NCBI GenBank assembly: GCA_035947875.1
Contig: DASZJQ010000204.1
Location: 1-20,004, forward strand
Direction of reading: 5' to 3'
DNA length: 20,004 nucleotides
Source of the DNA: Bog-473 sp035947875
GTDB taxonomy: Bacteria; Actinomycetota; Acidimicrobiia; Acidimicrobiales; RAAP-2
This document shows, piece by piece, positions 7,702 through 14,831 of the stretch (the first letter of the stretch is position 1; each line of letters begins with the position of its first letter). The notes below the pieces were generated by a model, which saw nothing but the letters and a program-made list of their open reading frames with translations, searched no databases and was not told the origin of the DNA. The translations under genes and the position numbers were made by a program.

Positions 7702-8277
7702 ATGACCGGCTCGGGCCCCGCTGGATTGATACTCACACCCGGCGCGTCTGCCACTCGGGACCACCCAGGACTCGTGGCAATCGACCAGGCGGTGACACCG
7801 GTCGGCCTGGTGGTCGAACGGGTCGAGTTTCCCGGGCAGGCCGCCGGGAAGCGACGACCCGACCCTCCCGCGGTGTGCATCGAAACGATCCGTACGGCCA
7901 CGTTGGAACTGGCCGACAGACTCGGCGTCCCGACCAGCCGCGTCGCCGTGGGTGGCCGCTCCATGGGCGGCCGCATGTGTTCAATGGCCGTGGCCGAGGG
8001 TCTGGTGGTGGCCGCGCTGGTTCTGGTCAGCTATCCGCTGCACCCTCCTGGCCGGCCCGACAAGCTCCGGACCGCCCACTTCCCCGACTTGCACCTGCCG
8101 TGCCTCTTCGTCTCGGGTCGGCGGGACGCCTTCGGTACCCCGGAGGAGCTGCGAGGCGAGACCGAGGCCATCCCTGGACCGGTCACACTCGAGTTCGTGG
8201 ATGGAGACCACTCGCTGCGGAAGCGGAACCCCGAGGTCGCCGACGTCGTTGCGGCCTGGCTCACCGCCTTGCGCTGA
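7702..8277 (+). CDS. KANL3/Tex30-like alpha/beta hydrolase
   Basis: The 191-residue protein contains a full catalytic set for an alpha/beta hydrolase: nucleophile S87 in GGRSMGG (84-90), acid D142 in SGRRDAFG, and base H170 in DGDHSL. The N-terminal LILTPGASATRDHP matches the oxyanion-loop region of small dienelactone-hydrolase/KANL3-Tex30-type proteins. No signal peptide is seen, so it is cytoplasmic. The substrate cannot be read from sequence. The start at 7702 is preceded by an ATG at 7691 in another frame that stops at once; no strong ribosome site is visible. It lies in a run of co-directed small metabolic genes, which hints at shared transcription. Confidence 0.85.
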   Translation: MTGSGPAGLILTPGASATRDHPGLVAIDQAVTPVGLVVERVEFPGQAAGKRRPDPPAVCIETIRTATLELADRLGVPTSRVAVGGRSMGGRMCSMAVAEGLVVAALVLVSYPLHPPGRPDKLRTAHFPDLHLPCLFVSGRRDAFGTPEELRGETEAIPGPVTLEFVDGDHSLRKRNPEVADVVAAWLTALR

Positions 8278-8332
8278 AAGTCGGGGAAGATTGGGCCGAA
8301 CCTGCATTTGAAGAGTGAGGCATGCTGTCTCC

Positions 8333-9109
8333 ATGAGCACGCTTGCCAGCTACGAAATCGAGGGTCACGTCGCGACCATCACGTATAACCGGCCGGACTC
8401 CCTCAACGCCATCAATGCGGAGATGCGTCGAGCACTCAACGAGGCGTTCGCTCGCTTTCGCGACGACGAAGAGGCGTGGGTGGCCATCGTCACCGGCGCG
8501 GGCAGGGCGTTCTGCGCTGGTGCCGACGTACGTGACGGCGCCGGGGCGACCGGGGAGTTCCCAGGGTCGTTCTGGGAGAAGCCAACCGTCAACTCCTTCG
8601 AGAGCGGCTGGGAGATCTACAAGCCGGTCATCGCGGCGGTGAACGGGTACTGCCTCGGGTATGGGCTGACCCTGGTCACCTGGTGCGATTTCGTCATCGC
8701 GAGCGATCGGGCCGAGTTCGGATTTCCCGAGGTACGACTCGGCGTGCCCACGATCGTGGGGGCGATCCGGCTACCTCAGAGGATCAATTGGCAGTACGCC
8801 ATGGAGATGCTCCTCACGGGTGAACGGATCGACGCGGCGCGAGCCAAAGAGATTGGTCTGGCGGGTTGGGTGGTACCTCACGACCAGTTGATGTCCGAGG
8901 CCCGGTCGCTCGCCGACCGGTTGCTTGCCGCGGCCCCACTGGCCGCGCGTGCCTGCAAGGAGGTTGCCGTGCGCTCGCAGAGCCTTCCCCCCGTCGAGGC
9001 CATTCGATTTGGCGAGACCATGCGCATCGTGGCGATGGGTACCGAGGACGCCAAGGAGGGCTTTCGTGCCTCGGCGGAGGGCCGAGCACCGCGGTGGAAG
9101 GCCCGGTGA
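8333..9109 (+). CDS. Enoyl-CoA hydratase/isomerase (crotonase family)
   Basis: The 258-residue protein is full length for a crotonase. The oxyanion-hole segments are AFCAGAD (about 59-65) and NGYCLGYG (about 104-111). The two catalytic glutamates of true hydratases appear to be present: E133 in FPEVRLG and E158 in AMEMLLTG. It should therefore hydrate trans-2-enoyl-CoA, acting in beta-oxidation or a related CoA pathway. The ATG at 8333 is chosen over the GTG at 8315 because the crotonase domain begins directly after it; GAGTGAGG lies about 13 bases upstream. The middle segment, with FPGSFWEKPTVNSFESGWEIYKP, is acyl-pocket sequence and does not tell the chain length. A hairpin follows the stop. 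Confidence 0.93.
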   Translation: MSTLASYEIEGHVATITYNRPDSLNAINAEMRRALNEAFARFRDDEEAWVAIVTGAGRAFCAGADVRDGAGATGEFPGSFWEKPTVNSFESGWEIYKPVIAAVNGYCLGYGLTLVTWCDFVIASDRAEFGFPEVRLGVPTIVGAIRLPQRINWQYAMEMLLTGERIDAARAKEIGLAGWVVPHDQLMSEARSLADRLLAAAPLAARACKEVAVRSQSLPPVEAIRFGETMRIVAMGTEDAKEGFRASAEGRAPRWKAR

Positions 9110-9148
9110 CGAGTGACCGCGGAGGTTGAGGCCGGCAAGCAGAGTCGA

Positions 9149-9174
9149 GACTGCCCACTCCCGTGTGGGCAGTC
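9149..9174 (+). terminator. Hairpin downstream of the enoyl-CoA hydratase gene
   Basis: GACTGCCCAC and GTGGGCAGTC form a perfect 10-bp stem around a 6-base loop, 39 bases after the hydratase stop. No T-run follows, so termination is likely but not certain. Confidence 0.6.
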
Positions 9175-9182
9175 GCACGTCA

Positions 9183-9440
9183 TCGGTCGGGGAACAGAGT
9201 TGAGCAGACGTCATCGGCGAGCAGTCGAGACCGTTCGATCAAGGACTCGTAGGTCATCTCCGCCCCGCTTCTGACTGGGCGATGGCGCCGCCCGATGGAG
9301 CACCCCGAAGAACCGTGGTGGACATCGGCCGCGGGCATGTTCGGGTCGGGAGCAAGCCGCTACGCTCGGCCGTACCGACCTTCGACCGCCACACACCCAG
9401 CGCGAGGAACACCGCGAGAGCAGACAGGGGGAGAACGCCA
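9183..9440. other. Gap upstream of the DyP gene with no firm gene
   Basis: With the hairpin before it, this makes a stretch of about 330 bases without a called gene. I find no convincing -35/-10 pair for the DyP gene, only a good ribosome site (AGGGGGAG) just before its ATG. The DyP frame is open upstream to 9282, but that extension is arginine-rich and not family-like. A 25-codon frame on the - strand (9180-9257) is treated as a finding. Confidence 0.4.
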
Positions 9441-10421
9441 ATGGTGTCCGTCTCACAGAGCCCGCCCGCCGTCGCTGGACCGCCGGTCGCCCAGCCCGTG
9501 CTCACCCCGCTCACGGCCAGCGCCGTCATCCTCGTCCTGACGATCGACGAGGGCGGCGAGCACGTGGTTCGTGATCTGCTCGCCGACCTGTCCGGATTGG
9601 CCCGGACGGTCGCCTTCCGTTCCCCTCAGGGTGGACTGGCCGTCGTGGCGGGGGTGGGGTCGGCAGCGTGGGATCGCCTCTTCGGCGGCACCCGGCCGGC
9701 CGGGCTACACCCGTTCAGGCCGCTTGACGGCGGTCGGCACCGGGCCGCGGCCACCCCGGGCGACCTCCTGTTCCACATCCGGGCCGCAACCATGGACCTC
9801 TGCTGGGAACTGGCCTCCCTGGTGTGCGGACGGTTGGCCGGGGCCGCCACGGTGGTCGACGAGGTCCACGGGTTCAAGTACTTCGACGAGCGGGATCTGC
9901 TCGGCTTTGTCGACGGGACCGAGAACCCGACCGGGACGGCAGCCGAGGCGGCGGTCACCATCGGGACCGAGGATCCGGCCTTCACCGGCGGGAGCTACGT
10001 CATCGTGCAGAAGTACCTCCACGACATGGCCGCATGGGATGCCTTGAGGGTCGAGGAGCAGGAACGGGTGATCGGCCGGGCGAAGCTCTCCAACGTCGAG
10101 ATGAACGACGACGTCAAGCCCTCCAATTCGCATGTGGCGCTGAACACCATCGTCGAGGCCGACGGCACTCAGCGGCAGATCCTGCGGGAGAACATGCCTT
10201 TCGGGTCGCTGGGCGCCGGGGACTTTGGCACGTACTTCATCGGCTACGCCTCGACGCCCTCGGTCACCGAGCTCATGCTTCAGCGCATGTTCCTCGGTCA
10301 TCCGCCCGGCAACTACGACCGGATCCTCGACTTCTCCACCGCCGTGACCGGCACTCTGTTCTTCGTGCCGACGGCCGACTTTCTCGACGACCTTCCCCCG
10401 AGGCCGGGCGAAGCCGGGTGA
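9441..10421 (+). CDS. Dye-decolorizing (DyP-type) heme peroxidase
   Basis: The 326-residue protein has the DyP hallmark GFVDGTENPTG, whose GxxDG motif (155-159) places the distal aspartate at D158. The probable proximal heme ligand is H231 (SNSHVALN) and the distal arginine R249 (QILRENMPFG). These match the B/P class that includes YfeX-like and DypB-like enzymes, which use peroxide to oxidise dyes and phenolic substrates. The ATG at 9441 has a strong AGGGGGAG site; the longer frame from 9282 is rejected. There is no Tat signal, so it is cytoplasmic. The protein stops at DDLPPRPGEAG without the extra C-terminal peptide used to load DyPs into encapsulin cages, and no encapsulin gene is in the window. 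Confidence 0.93.
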   Translation: MVSVSQSPPAVAGPPVAQPVLTPLTASAVILVLTIDEGGEHVVRDLLADLSGLARTVAFRSPQGGLAVVAGVGSAAWDRLFGGTRPAGLHPFRPLDGGRHRAAATPGDLLFHIRAATMDLCWELASLVCGRLAGAATVVDEVHGFKYFDERDLLGFVDGTENPTGTAAEAAVTIGTEDPAFTGGSYVIVQKYLHDMAAWDALRVEEQERVIGRAKLSNVEMNDDVKPSNSHVALNTIVEADGTQRQILRENMPFGSLGAGDFGTYFIGYASTPSVTELMLQRMFLGHPPGNYDRILDFSTAVTGTLFFVPTADFLDDLPPRPGEAG

Positions 10422-10554
10422 GCGACAACCACCTCGGTCCGCCGCTCGACACCTTGACCTCCGCCAACTGACCCGGCTGCTCGCTCCGGTACTCGACTCG
10501 CCCGAGGGTCCGATGGGCGTGGTCCTCGGTCCCCGTAGGAAGAAGTGGTCGTTT

Positions 10555-10662
10555 CTCGACGGTGGCGCGCCGCCGTCGAGAGGCCGGAGCGGGTGCAATT
10601 GGGCCTTTCGGCCCATAGGACGCCCCATGGTCGCGCCGTAGGCTTTTTGGTGGGAACACCAA
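10555..10662. other. Cluster of three hairpins between the DyP and mannosyltransferase genes
   Basis: The 393-base gap 10422-10814 holds three compact inverted repeats. First, a 26-bp near-perfect palindrome (10555-10580) with arms CTCGACGGTGGCG/CGCCGCCGTCGAG and one mismatch that would be a G-U pair in RNA. Second, TGGGCC-TTTC-GGCCCA (10600-10615). Third, TTGGTG-GGAA-CACCAA (10647-10662), whose loop fits the GNRA class. None is followed by a T-run. The first could end DyP transcription; together they could be a structured leader for the gene downstream. I match them to no known riboswitch. Confidence 0.5.
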
Positions 10663-10814
10663 CCACTGATGCGGAAGTTGGGGGATGACCGCTCGAACTC
10701 ACACACGCGACGAACGTGCCGATGCTCGATGGGCGAAACGACTCGAGCCTGAGGTCCGAGCCGGGGGCGGATCGCGGCCCGGGCCGTCCCGTCGGGTTCC
10801 GGCAAGGGGATGAG

Positions 10815-12062
10815 GTGACCGCCCTCCTGCCCGAGAGGATCATCGACGGCCCGAGCGGCAGCGGAGATGTTGACCAGGTCGCACCCGCTGCCGGGAGCCG
10901 TGAGGCTCCGCCGCACGGCGGGTCGCCGCGATGGGCGTTGCTCAGGCCCTTGGTGCGGCCCTGCGGGTACTTCCTGGCCTCGCGGGCGGCGGTCCTCTTC
11001 GCGGCTCTGGCCAGCCAATGGCTCGTGCCCCGTATTCACCCGTGGCGGTTGCTCGGCACCGGATGGGACGGGAGCTGGTACACCAAGATCGCCCAGTACG
11101 GGTACCCCCACCACATCTTCAACGAGGACGACGGCAGCCGCTGGGCCTTCTTCCCGGGGTTCCCGGCGGCCATCCGGGGCACCCACGCCCTCACCGGGCT
11201 GAACTACGCCGACGCCGGCGTCCTGATCGGGACGGTGCTCGGCCTGACCTCTGCCATCGCCGTCTGGCTGGCGGTCCGCGAGGTGTTCGGTTCGGTCATC
11301 GCCGATCGATCGGTCCTGATCTACGCCTTCTTCCCCGCGGCCTACGTGCTCAGCATGGCCTACTCCGAAGGCCTGTTCATCACCGCCGCGGCCGGGTGCC
11401 TCTTTGCGCTGTCGCGGCGCTACTGGATCACCGCCTCGCTGTTCGCCGTGGTGGCCAGCCTCACCAGGAACGTCGGCGTGTTGCTCTTTGTCTGCGTGGC
11501 CGTGGTCGCCCTCCCGTGGATTGCCCGGGAACACCAGAGGCGGCCCCTCGTCGCCGTCTTGATCTCGCCGCTCGGCTTCGTGGGTTGGCTGGCCTACTCG
11601 TGGCACATGACCGGGACCCCTCTGGCCTTCTTGAAGGCCGAGCAGGTCTGGGGGGCGACCCACTTTCTCTGGTTCACCGCACCCCTGATCGCCGTGGGTC
11701 GGCTCGGCACGAACTTGCACAACTTCTCCGTGGGGGCGGACGTGCTGGCCGCGTTCGCGTGCGTCTTTGCCTGGGTGGGTCTCTCCCTCTTGTGGCGTAC
11801 CCGGCGTGAGGGTGTCTCCGTCCCGGCCCACTGGTGGGTCTTCGCAGTGGGGAGCGTCCTTGCCATGGCCATCCCCGACGCCGAGCAGAGCATCCTGAGG
11901 TTCTCCCTGGTGGCGTTCCCCCTCTTCGCCGCCTTCGCCTGGAAGATCCGCCCGACCTGGGAGGGCGCCATCGCGGGGACGATGGGCTTCATGCAGGGCG
12001 CGCTGGCCCTGGTGATCTTCGTGGAGGTGCTGCACCCACTCACCTCCACCCTCTGGCCGTAG
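10815..12062 (+). CDS. PIG-V-like GT-C mannosyltransferase, multi-pass membrane protein
   Basis: The protein has about 415 residues and many hydrophobic helices. After the first helix comes GTGWDGSWYTKIAQYGYP, the WDxxWYxxIAxxGY motif of GT-C enzymes of the PIG-V/mannosyltransferase type; D85 (counted from this start) is the likely catalytic aspartate in the first extracytoplasmic loop. RWAFFPGFP further on is also typical. Such enzymes transfer mannose from polyprenyl-phosphate mannose to lipid or protein acceptors outside the membrane. The GTG at 10815 is chosen for its AAGGGG site 5 bases upstream. A GTG at 10716 would add 33 residues that look disordered and lacks a ribosome site. The acceptor is unknown and no glycan cluster is nearby apart from the convergent GH1 gene. 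Confidence 0.82.
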   Translation: MTALLPERIIDGPSGSGDVDQVAPAAGSREAPPHGGSPRWALLRPLVRPCGYFLASRAAVLFAALASQWLVPRIHPWRLLGTGWDGSWYTKIAQYGYPHHIFNEDDGSRWAFFPGFPAAIRGTHALTGLNYADAGVLIGTVLGLTSAIAVWLAVREVFGSVIADRSVLIYAFFPAAYVLSMAYSEGLFITAAAGCLFALSRRYWITASLFAVVASLTRNVGVLLFVCVAVVALPWIAREHQRRPLVAVLISPLGFVGWLAYSWHMTGTPLAFLKAEQVWGATHFLWFTAPLIAVGRLGTNLHNFSVGADVLAAFACVFAWVGLSLLWRTRREGVSVPAHWWVFAVGSVLAMAIPDAEQSILRFSLVAFPLFAAFAWKIRPTWEGAIAGTMGFMQGALALVIFVEVLHPLTSTLWP

Positions 12063-12083
12063 CGCCGGGGAGCGCCCGGCGCT
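12061..12083 (+). terminator. GC-rich hairpin at the mannosyltransferase stop codon
   Basis: AGCGCCGGG and CCCGGCGCT make a perfect 9-bp stem with a 5-base loop. The stem begins inside the TAG stop codon. The gene meets the convergent GH1 gene, whose stop is at 12192, so it could act in both directions. No T-run is present. Confidence 0.6.
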
Positions 12084-12191
12084 GGCGCATCCGGGTGCTT
12101 CATTCGCCCCGCACCGGGGCACCGATCGGTGAGTCGGTCATGATCCCACCGCGTTGGGTGAACGGCCCGATCGGTCAGGCCGGGTCCTGCG

Positions 12192-13448
12192 TCATTGCGC
12201 GGCCTCCCGGGCCAGGACGTGGGCGCTCGGGTGCACGGCGCGCTGGCGGTCCATGATCCCGAACCGCACATCGAACCCGTGCTGCCACTCGTAATTGTCC
12301 ACTGCGGTCCAGTGGAAGAGGCCGCGGATGTCGATGCCCCGGGACAGCGCATCGTGGATTACCGTCAGGCCGTCGGTCAGGTACCGGGCCCGCACGGCAT
12401 CGTCGTCGGTACCGATTCCGTACTCGGCCACCAGGAGCGGTGTCCCCGGCAACTCGTCGGCCAGCCGGGTCAGGACCAGGCCCAGCCCGGCCGCCGAGAT
12501 GGCGTACCCGAGCGGGGACAGTGGCGCATCGGCCGGGTACGGCACGACCCGGCCCGCGGCCACGCCGATGGTGGCGTAGTAGGAAAAACCGACCAGGTCG
12601 AAGGAGCCGGCCAGGTCGGGCCGCACCACGGGCTTCCGTCCCGGGATCCGCAAGACCCCGTCGCGAAAGAGCCCGATCCCGGCGTCCCAGTTGATGGCCC
12701 GCAGCGACGCCGCTTTGGCTGCGGTGTCCGGCCGGTCGTCCAACGTCACCTCGCAGGACAGCCCGAAGATGGACGCCACCGGCACCCCGGTGTGCCGCAG
12801 GAGCACCGCCGCCTCCGCCGTGGCCAGCTGGATGCCCTCTGACACCGCAGCCCACTCGTTCTTGTCGTTGTGCCCGGGGGGCCAGCCCCGTCCCCGGTAC
12901 GCGGCCGCGGCGTAGTAGTTCGTTTCATTGACCGGCTGCCAGCCACCGACCAGGTCCCCGAAGGTCTCCGCCATGAAATTGACGTGACGTAGCCAGTGGC
13001 GGGTCCGGTTGTCGTCCACCAGGAAGCCTCCGGCCCCGGCGAACCAATGGGGCAGGGTGAAGTGGTGCAGGCACACCCATGGCGTCACCCCCGCTGCGCT
13101 GGCCGCCGCGAGCACGTCGCGGTAGTGCGCGATCGCCTCTGGGTCGTGCCGGCCTTCCTCGGGCTCGACCCTGGCCCACTCGATGGAGAGGCGATGGTGG
13201 GTGAGGCCCAAGCGTGCCAAGAGCTCGAAGTCCTCGGCAAAGCGCCCGGCGAAGCCATTGCCTTCGCCGGAGAGGGGCGCCTTCCCTCGGCGTTCCCACT
13301 CCCACCAGTCAGACGTCGAGGCCGCCCCCTCGCACTGCGTCGACGACGCCCCCGTCCCCCACATGAACTCTCTGGGCCATTGCACCGACTCGAGTATGGC
13401 CCGATCCGGCCGAAAGGATGGGCCAATCGAGGGCTCGGTGATGGGCAA
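12192..13448 (-). CDS. Glycoside hydrolase family 1 beta-glycosidase
   Basis: The product is up to 418 residues, slightly short for GH1. FMWGTGASSTQCEGA (about 28-42) is the N-terminal GH1 signature with the sugar-binding Gln. CLHHFTLPHWF follows. PVNETN supplies the acid/base E175 in place of the usual TFNEP, and VAEYGIG supplies the nucleophile E342 in place of the usual TENG. FHWTAVDNYEWQHGF (about 378-392) matches the aglycone/-1 site loop. It should hydrolyse beta-glucosides or similar in the cytoplasm, as no signal peptide is seen. The start is uncertain: the longest frame uses TTG at 13448, while a GTG at 13385 would begin right before WPREFMWG. Neither has a clear ribosome site. It is divergent from the padR-ABC operon. 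Confidence 0.9.
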   Translation of the reverse strand: MPITEPSIGPSFRPDRAILESVQWPREFMWGTGASSTQCEGAASTSDWWEWERRGKAPLSGEGNGFAGRFAEDFELLARLGLTHHRLSIEWARVEPEEGRHDPEAIAHYRDVLAAASAAGVTPWVCLHHFTLPHWFAGAGGFLVDDNRTRHWLRHVNFMAETFGDLVGGWQPVNETNYYAAAAYRGRGWPPGHNDKNEWAAVSEGIQLATAEAAVLLRHTGVPVASIFGLSCEVTLDDRPDTAAKAASLRAINWDAGIGLFRDGVLRIPGRKPVVRPDLAGSFDLVGFSYYATIGVAAGRVVPYPADAPLSPLGYAISAAGLGLVLTRLADELPGTPLLVAEYGIGTDDDAVRARYLTDGLTVIHDALSRGIDIRGLFHWTAVDNYEWQHGFDVRFGIMDRQRAVHPSAHVLAREAAQ

Positions 13449-13471
13449 GGCGAATTTCGGGACACATCCGG

Positions 13472-13500
13472 TTGACGATCCCGGCTTCGTGGGGTAGTAT
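13472..13500 (+). promoter_or_regulatory. Promoter of the padR-ABC operon, with a palindrome at the -10
   Basis: TTGACG at 13472-13477 and TAGTAT at 13495-13500 are 17 bases apart, pointing to the padR start at 13531. The -10 overlaps the perfect palindrome AGTATACT (13496-13503), and AGTAT recurs at 13505-13509. This is a likely binding site for the PadR encoded directly downstream, giving autoregulation of the whole operon. Confidence 0.7.
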
Positions 13501-13530
13501 ACTGAGTATGATCACTGGTTTGGTAAGTCG

Positions 13531-14112
13531 ATGAGCGTCCGTCACGCCCTCCTGGCCCTCTTGAGCGAGGGTCCGAAATACGGCCTCCAGCTGCGGCAAG
13601 AGTTCGAGGCGAGAACCGGGGAGGTCTGGCCGCTCAATGTGGGGCAGGTGTATACGACGCTCCAGCGCCTCGAGCGCGACGGACTGGTCGAATCCGACGA
13701 AGCCGGAGAGGGCGGTCCGCAGAACGGCTTCCGGATCACGGCCCAGGGCGGGGAGGAGCTGGCTCACTGGCTCCGCACACCACCGGACCTCTCCTCGCCG
13801 CCCCGCGACGAGCTGGTCATCAAGGTGATGGTGGCGTTCCGGATGCCCGATGTCGATGTCCACGACGTGATTCAGGTGCACCGCCGCTATCTGGTGGAGC
13901 TCATGCAGCAGTGGACGCGTCTCAAGGAAGACGAAGCCAATTTCGATCTGGGCTTCGCGTTGGTGGTCGACGCCGAGCTGTTCCGCCTCGATTCGGTCAT
14001 CCGGTGGCTCGACACCGCCGATGGGCGTCTCAAGCGTGCGGCCTCTGAACCACCTCGTCCGGCGGCCTTCCCGTTGCCGAAGCTGCGGCGCACCGTGGGG
14101 GTGCGGCGATGA
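13531..14112 (+). CDS. PadR-family transcriptional regulator (long form)
   Basis: The 193-residue protein carries a PadR winged helix in residues 1-75, with HALLALLSEGPKYGLQLRQEFE, then WPLNVGQVYTTLQRLERDGLVES as recognition helix and wing. A helical C-terminal half (about 90-175) of the Vir_act_alpha_C type is used for dimer formation and ligand sensing in relatives such as LmrR. The start ATG at 13531 lies about 30 bases after the -10; only a weak ribosome site is seen. Its stop overlaps the ATG of the ABC ATPase gene (ATGA), so the two are translationally coupled. It most likely represses its own operon until the transporter's substrate or a related stress signal is present. The ligand is unknown. 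Confidence 0.93.
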   Translation: MSVRHALLALLSEGPKYGLQLRQEFEARTGEVWPLNVGQVYTTLQRLERDGLVESDEAGEGGPQNGFRITAQGGEELAHWLRTPPDLSSPPRDELVIKVMVAFRMPDVDVHDVIQVHRRYLVELMQQWTRLKEDEANFDLGFALVVDAELFRLDSVIRWLDTADGRLKRAASEPPRPAAFPLPKLRRTVGVRR

Positions 14113-14831
14113 GCATGCTCGAACTGCACGGCGTGTCCAAGACATTCGGCGAGGGTCCGACCGAGGTCCAGGCGCTGGTGGACATCGACCTCTCGGTCGA
14201 TGCCGGGGCTCTGGTGGCGGTCATGGGGGCGAGCGGCTCGGGCAAGAGCACCCTGCTGACCATCGCCGGCAGTCTCGAGCAACCGACCGAGGGTGAAGTC
14301 CTGGTCGGCGGCGCGGCCCTGTCGAAGATGTCGCGCAACGACCAGGCCCGGATGCGGCGCCGGTCAATCGGTTACGTGTTCCAGGACTTCAACCTGTTGG
14401 CCGGCCTGAACGCGGTGGAGAACGTGTCCCTGCCACTCGAGCTCGACGGCATGTCGGCGAAGAAGGCCAAGTCTGCCGGCATGGCCGCCCTCGAAGGGCT
14501 CGGATTGGCGGACCGGGCGTCACACTTCCCTGACGAGCTGTCCGGCGGCGAGCGCCAGCGGGTCTCCATCGCCCGCGCCGTGGTGGGGGAGCGCCACCTG
14601 TTGTTGGCGGACGAGCCCTCGGGTGCTCTCGACTCCACCAACGCGGAAGCGGTGATGCGCCTGGTGCTGGCGGCCTGCCGCCGGGGCGTGGCCGCCGTGG
14701 TGGTGACCCACGACGCCCAGTTGGCCTCGTGGGCCGACCGGGTGGTGTTCCTCCGTGACGGACGCGTGGTCGACCAGACCATGCCACCGCCGAGCCCCGA
14801 GTCGCTTCTCGCACCCGTCCCCAACCAATGA
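14109..14831 (+). CDS. ABC transporter ATP-binding protein (MacB/LolD type)
   Basis: The 240-residue nucleotide-binding subunit has all the key motifs: Walker A GASGSGKST (40-48), Q-loop Q92, signature LSGGE (144-148), Walker B LLLADEPSGALD (164-175) and switch H201. The long helical segment and GALDS sequence match the MacB/LolD/FtsE branch, which pairs with FtsX-type permeases. The gene overlaps padR at its start and the permease at its end by ATGA, so the three form a tight operon. It should power the permease encoded next, either exporting a compound such as an antimicrobial peptide or lipid, or driving mechanical change in the membrane. Confidence 0.95.
   Translation: MSMLELHGVSKTFGEGPTEVQALVDIDLSVDAGALVAVMGASGSGKSTLLTIAGSLEQPTEGEVLVGGAALSKMSRNDQARMRRRSIGYVFQDFNLLAGLNAVENVSLPLELDGMSAKKAKSAGMAALEGLGLADRASHFPDELSGGERQRVSIARAVVGERHLLLADEPSGALDSTNAEAVMRLVLAACRRGVAAVVVTHDAQLASWADRVVFLRDGRVVDQTMPPPSPESLLAPVPNQ

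Noticed and set aside
10555..10814. A known riboswitch (c-di-GMP, c-di-AMP or cobalamin type)
   Set aside because: I compared the conserved cores I remember and found no match; only generic hairpins can be claimed.
9705..12122. Very long open frame on the - strand (over 800 codons)
   Set aside because: It runs antisense through the DyP and mannosyltransferase genes, both of which have clear family motifs. Its translation is rich in Arg/Gly/His/Glu/Pro without domain signals, as expected for a GC-rich shadow frame.
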